Shown one piece after another: positions 14,001-14,762 of a stretch of DNA of 14,762 nt; position 1 is the first letter of the stretch; each line of letters begins with the position of its first letter. A program made the translations under genes and the position numbers. The DNA comes from PUPG01 sp041686485 (lineage in GTDB: Bacteria > Bacteroidota > Bacteroidia > Bacteroidales > UBA7960): positions 1 to 14,762 of the forward strand of contig JAWLDT010000063.1 of NCBI GenBank assembly GCA_041686485.1, in the 5' to 3' direction. The notes below the pieces were generated by a model that saw only the letters and a program-made list of their open reading frames with translations, ran no database searches and had not been told where the DNA came from.

Positions 14001-14424
14001 AGGCGCCAAGGACAGTTTGCATCTTCTCATCATAGATAAAGAGCCGTGCGCCTTTCTCAAGATTGTAAGCGGAAAAGTTCAGGCCTGTGGCCAGGGCGCC
14101 GGGTGACTCTATTTTGACACGCCATACATGCAGGTGGCTGCCCGCAACGTCCCACTGGCCCTGGTTGTGCAGATTGACTGATGTGGGTATGGCAAAGCCC
14201 GCCAGCGGAGCCTCCCCGGGTTTATTAACCCCTGAAAGGTCTTGCTTTATGCCGCGCATATGGTCATTGAGGCTGACGGTATAGATCGCCGCATCATAAT
14301 TATTCAGCTTGTGTTCTGCCGTGGCAGGGTCGCCGCCATACGCTATTTGTGCATGTGCCATCAAGGTGATCATCAGCAATGCAATACCGGCGATACCGGT
14401 CTTCAAATAAGTAGAAATGGTCAT
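11098..14424 (-). CDS. Secreted lysyl-endopeptidase-like serine protease (S1) with T9SS sorting domain
   Basis: An 1108-aa exoprotease. Signal peptide 1-25 (cleavage near AHA-Q); propeptide about 26-207; trypsin-fold catalytic domain about 208-470, closely resembling Achromobacter Lys-C: CQVNINCPEGD, CTGSLVNNTA, GIHHPHGDAKKIS, VTEPGSSGSPIF. The triad is H267 (LSAEHC), D318 (GGSDFRLVRL) and S406 (GSSGSP). Six cysteines (213, 219, 246, 268, 291, 428) are spaced like the three Lys-C disulfides 6-216, 12-80 and 36-58. D435 in PDFYGKV aligns with the Lys-specificity residue Asp225. After it come beta-rich modules (about 480-765), a choice-of-anchor/cleaved-adhesin-like domain (about 775-937), an InlB-B-repeat-like module (about 945-1013) and a T9SS type A domain (about 1024-1108; IFPNPASDQL, LAAGIYYIRIES). 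The likely role is extracellular protein degradation after Lys. It is monocistronic with its own promoter; no terminator hairpin is seen behind it. Confidence 0.92.
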   Translation of the reverse strand: MTISTYLKTGIAGIALLMITLMAHAQIAYGGDPATAEHKLNNYDAAIYTVSLNDHMRGIKQDLSGVNKPGEAPLAGFAIPTSVNLHNQGQWDVAGSHLHVWRVKIESPGALATGLNFSAYNLEKGARLFIYDEKMQTVLGAFDHRNNRDNGRFSTAVIPGDQVIIEYQEPWYPGKATKPERGSLEIEGVIHITDGGGVAALEDGKGFGDAGDCQVNINCPEGDPWQDEKRGIARMLMREDNSYYWCTGSLVNNTAQDGTPYLLSAEHCGRGASDYDLLFWQFYFNFEHEGCENQDMPPYNMVYGADFQAEGPLDGGSDFRLVRLHKTPPAHWQPYFNGWDRTNQGSSAGAGIHHPHGDAKKISTYDIQLTSAAPNVSDQQMADNSAWRVLWSETESGHGVTEPGSSGSPIFNEEKKIIGTLTGGAATCDDPDAPDFYGKVWYHWDQNDTEESGRLDHYLDPLETGAETMAGYDPYHTGYPPPGFIHARLLENQTAEVSWYAPGNAPNKEGWHSYVQEYTHLTWADPERATLFDAHELGINYPVHLKKISHVFVEHDEHTWPDNQFRFKVYDRNGHDLLYESDNLTATHLQEVVYELEDPLILDDFFYVAIDPSDDSGHPSSLMKLVNLGEGFSFYGTAGDWSPHNDAQEGSFAYMTKIFIDDSRDGENQSPHALTSVPGQNNNRKSTEVSPNTLAKKSLRIINPDEEPDEYRIYRNDEHIHTADPEDDWTHTDFLSEDGLFRYHATAVYNDQESLPSEATYLLKAENCGSPLDQWPYEEMFPAGFDDDCWLYYGEEEPWSLVTSHETDAGTLTPHAGDAFFVAAGTGNTDHDEWLVLPEIDFSELLFPAFRFMVSNIFDNEEQQGSLTVMAAHEGEAFEKVWDSRNHPAMGTGENDLQWLPVTINLDALGNKESVRLAFQYTGEQDGYFAIDMLEILDATTIRHNLAINIDPENAGTAIGQGTYLAGETVLLKASPNITYNFEAWLENNVEVSQEKELLYTMPDQNSTLTAQFSKSPLQLPDIHIEDAVTIFPNPASDQLTLQFGHSASSVSVSLFNTHGQQVMKREINDVMKGTEKSLSVGQLAAGIYYIRIESHDWQEVIKFILQE

Positions 14425-14483
14425 TGTCCAGCATTTAGGTTTTGTATAATTTTCCTGTTTTCGGTTTTTATTGAAAGTGATAT

Positions 14484-14514
14484 CAAAAGTAATTCCAAAA
14501 ACAGTTTTTACAAA
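14484..14514 (-). promoter_or_regulatory. Bacteroidota-type promoter of the protease gene
   Basis: On the - strand, TTTG (14511-14514) is followed after 19 bp by TACTTTTG (14484-14491), an exact match to TAnnTTTG. The start codon is 60 bp further on. The same -7 octamer occurs before the PASTA gene. Confidence 0.65.
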
Positions 14515-14698
14515 AAAAAGCTTGAAAAACAGGTAAATAAGTGTGTTTGTAGTTCACGCGACATATGTCACGCAATGACTGAGCCGGGACAGATGATTAA
14601 AAATTATGTCTGGCTGGTGTTGCGAATAAAAAAACTTTATATATTTACACGATGAAAATTTTGATTTTTTTATGTCCGGTGTTACCATTCTTTATTTA

Positions 14699-14706
14699 TA
14701 TATTTG
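14699..14706 (+). promoter_or_regulatory. Candidate -7 element for the gene at the right edge
   Basis: TATATTTG matches TAnnTTTG and lies 46 bp before the ATG at 14753. The nearest upstream TTTTG (ending 14673) is 25 bp away, longer than usual, so the -33 assignment is doubtful. Confidence 0.35.
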
Positions 14707-14752
14707 TTAAGATTTAAACCAATTTAATTGTTTCACAAAAACACTTTTTATC

Positions 14753-14762
14753 ATGAAGAAAA
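14753..14762 (+). CDS. Possible first codons of a divergent gene, cut by the window edge
   Basis: ATG AAG AAA A at the very end of the window. Met-Lys-Lys is the commonest opening of signal peptides in this phylum, and a -7 match lies 46 bp upstream. Nothing about the product can be said. Confidence 0.4.

Larger units (their letters stand above)
14425..14752. other. Divergent intergenic region
   Basis: About 330 AT-rich bases between the protease gene and the start of a gene at the right edge. It holds the protease promoter (14484-14514) and a weak -7 match on the + strand (14699-14706). A 10-bp palindrome GACATATGTC (14560-14569) is present. I see no RNA gene or hairpin terminator in it. 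Confidence 0.6.

Noticed and set aside
14560..14569. 10-bp palindrome GACATATGTC in the divergent spacer
   Set aside because: Single and short, with no second copy and no fixed relation to either promoter; not distinguishable from chance.
14652..14717. 21-codon hydrophobic frame (starting MKILIFLCPVLP) before the right-edge gene, considered as a leader peptide
   Set aside because: No attenuator-like hairpins or biased regulatory codons follow; short hydrophobic frames are expected in AT-rich DNA.

Overview
The window looks like a scaffold from a member of the Bacteroidota, most likely a Bacteroidales or Marinilabiliales-type marine or sediment organism. Three things point there. Two secreted proteins end in type IX secretion (T9SS) type A sorting domains. 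Several genes are preceded by the Bacteroidota -7 element TAnnTTTG, in two cases with a TTTG -33 element. A D-Ala-D-Ala ligase, a kinase-less PASTA protein and an RluD-type pseudouridine synthase form the kind of cluster seen in this phylum. A 100-N gap flanked by a perfect 99-bp duplication shows that this is a draft, probably metagenomic, assembly.

Left part (1-2311, + strand): the last 44 codons of an outer-membrane beta-barrel protein (TonB-dependent receptor-like); then an NtrC-type response regulator with an intact receiver and Fis-type HTH but an AAA+ domain lacking the GAFTGA loop and both arginine-finger positions; then a strong intrinsic terminator; then a small secreted acidic protein of unknown function behind a near-consensus promoter.

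Middle part (2365-10952, all - strand, read right to left): acyl-CoA carboxylase carboxyltransferase subunit, biotin carboxyl carrier protein, RdgB/HAM1 nucleotide pyrophosphatase, Ddl, then a spacer of about 770 bp filled with repeats and an assembly gap, then a four-PASTA membrane protein, a T9SS-exported protein that starts 4 nt after it, and RluD. The first two genes form part of a biotin-dependent acyl-CoA carboxylase. RdgB cleans the nucleotide pool. Ddl and the PASTA protein belong to peptidoglycan synthesis or sensing. RluD modifies 23S rRNA.

The spacers on both sides of the PASTA/T9SS gene pair carry related repeats. REP-like hairpins share the loop CCAAGT and are flanked by GTAG or GTTG; heptanucleotide repeats of three different units also occur; and the larger spacer has an additional double-hairpin element. 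The heptamer array runs into the 3' end of ddl and supplies its stop codon.

Right part (11098-14762): a 1108-aa secreted lysyl-endopeptidase-like serine protease (- strand) with complete triad, six matching cysteines, accessory domains and a T9SS tail, with its own promoter; and, divergently, the first three codons of a further gene at the window edge. I found no CRISPR array, tRNA, rRNA, transposase or phage gene. The best candidates for something undescribed are the degenerate NtrC-type regulator and the layered REP/heptamer repeat islands.
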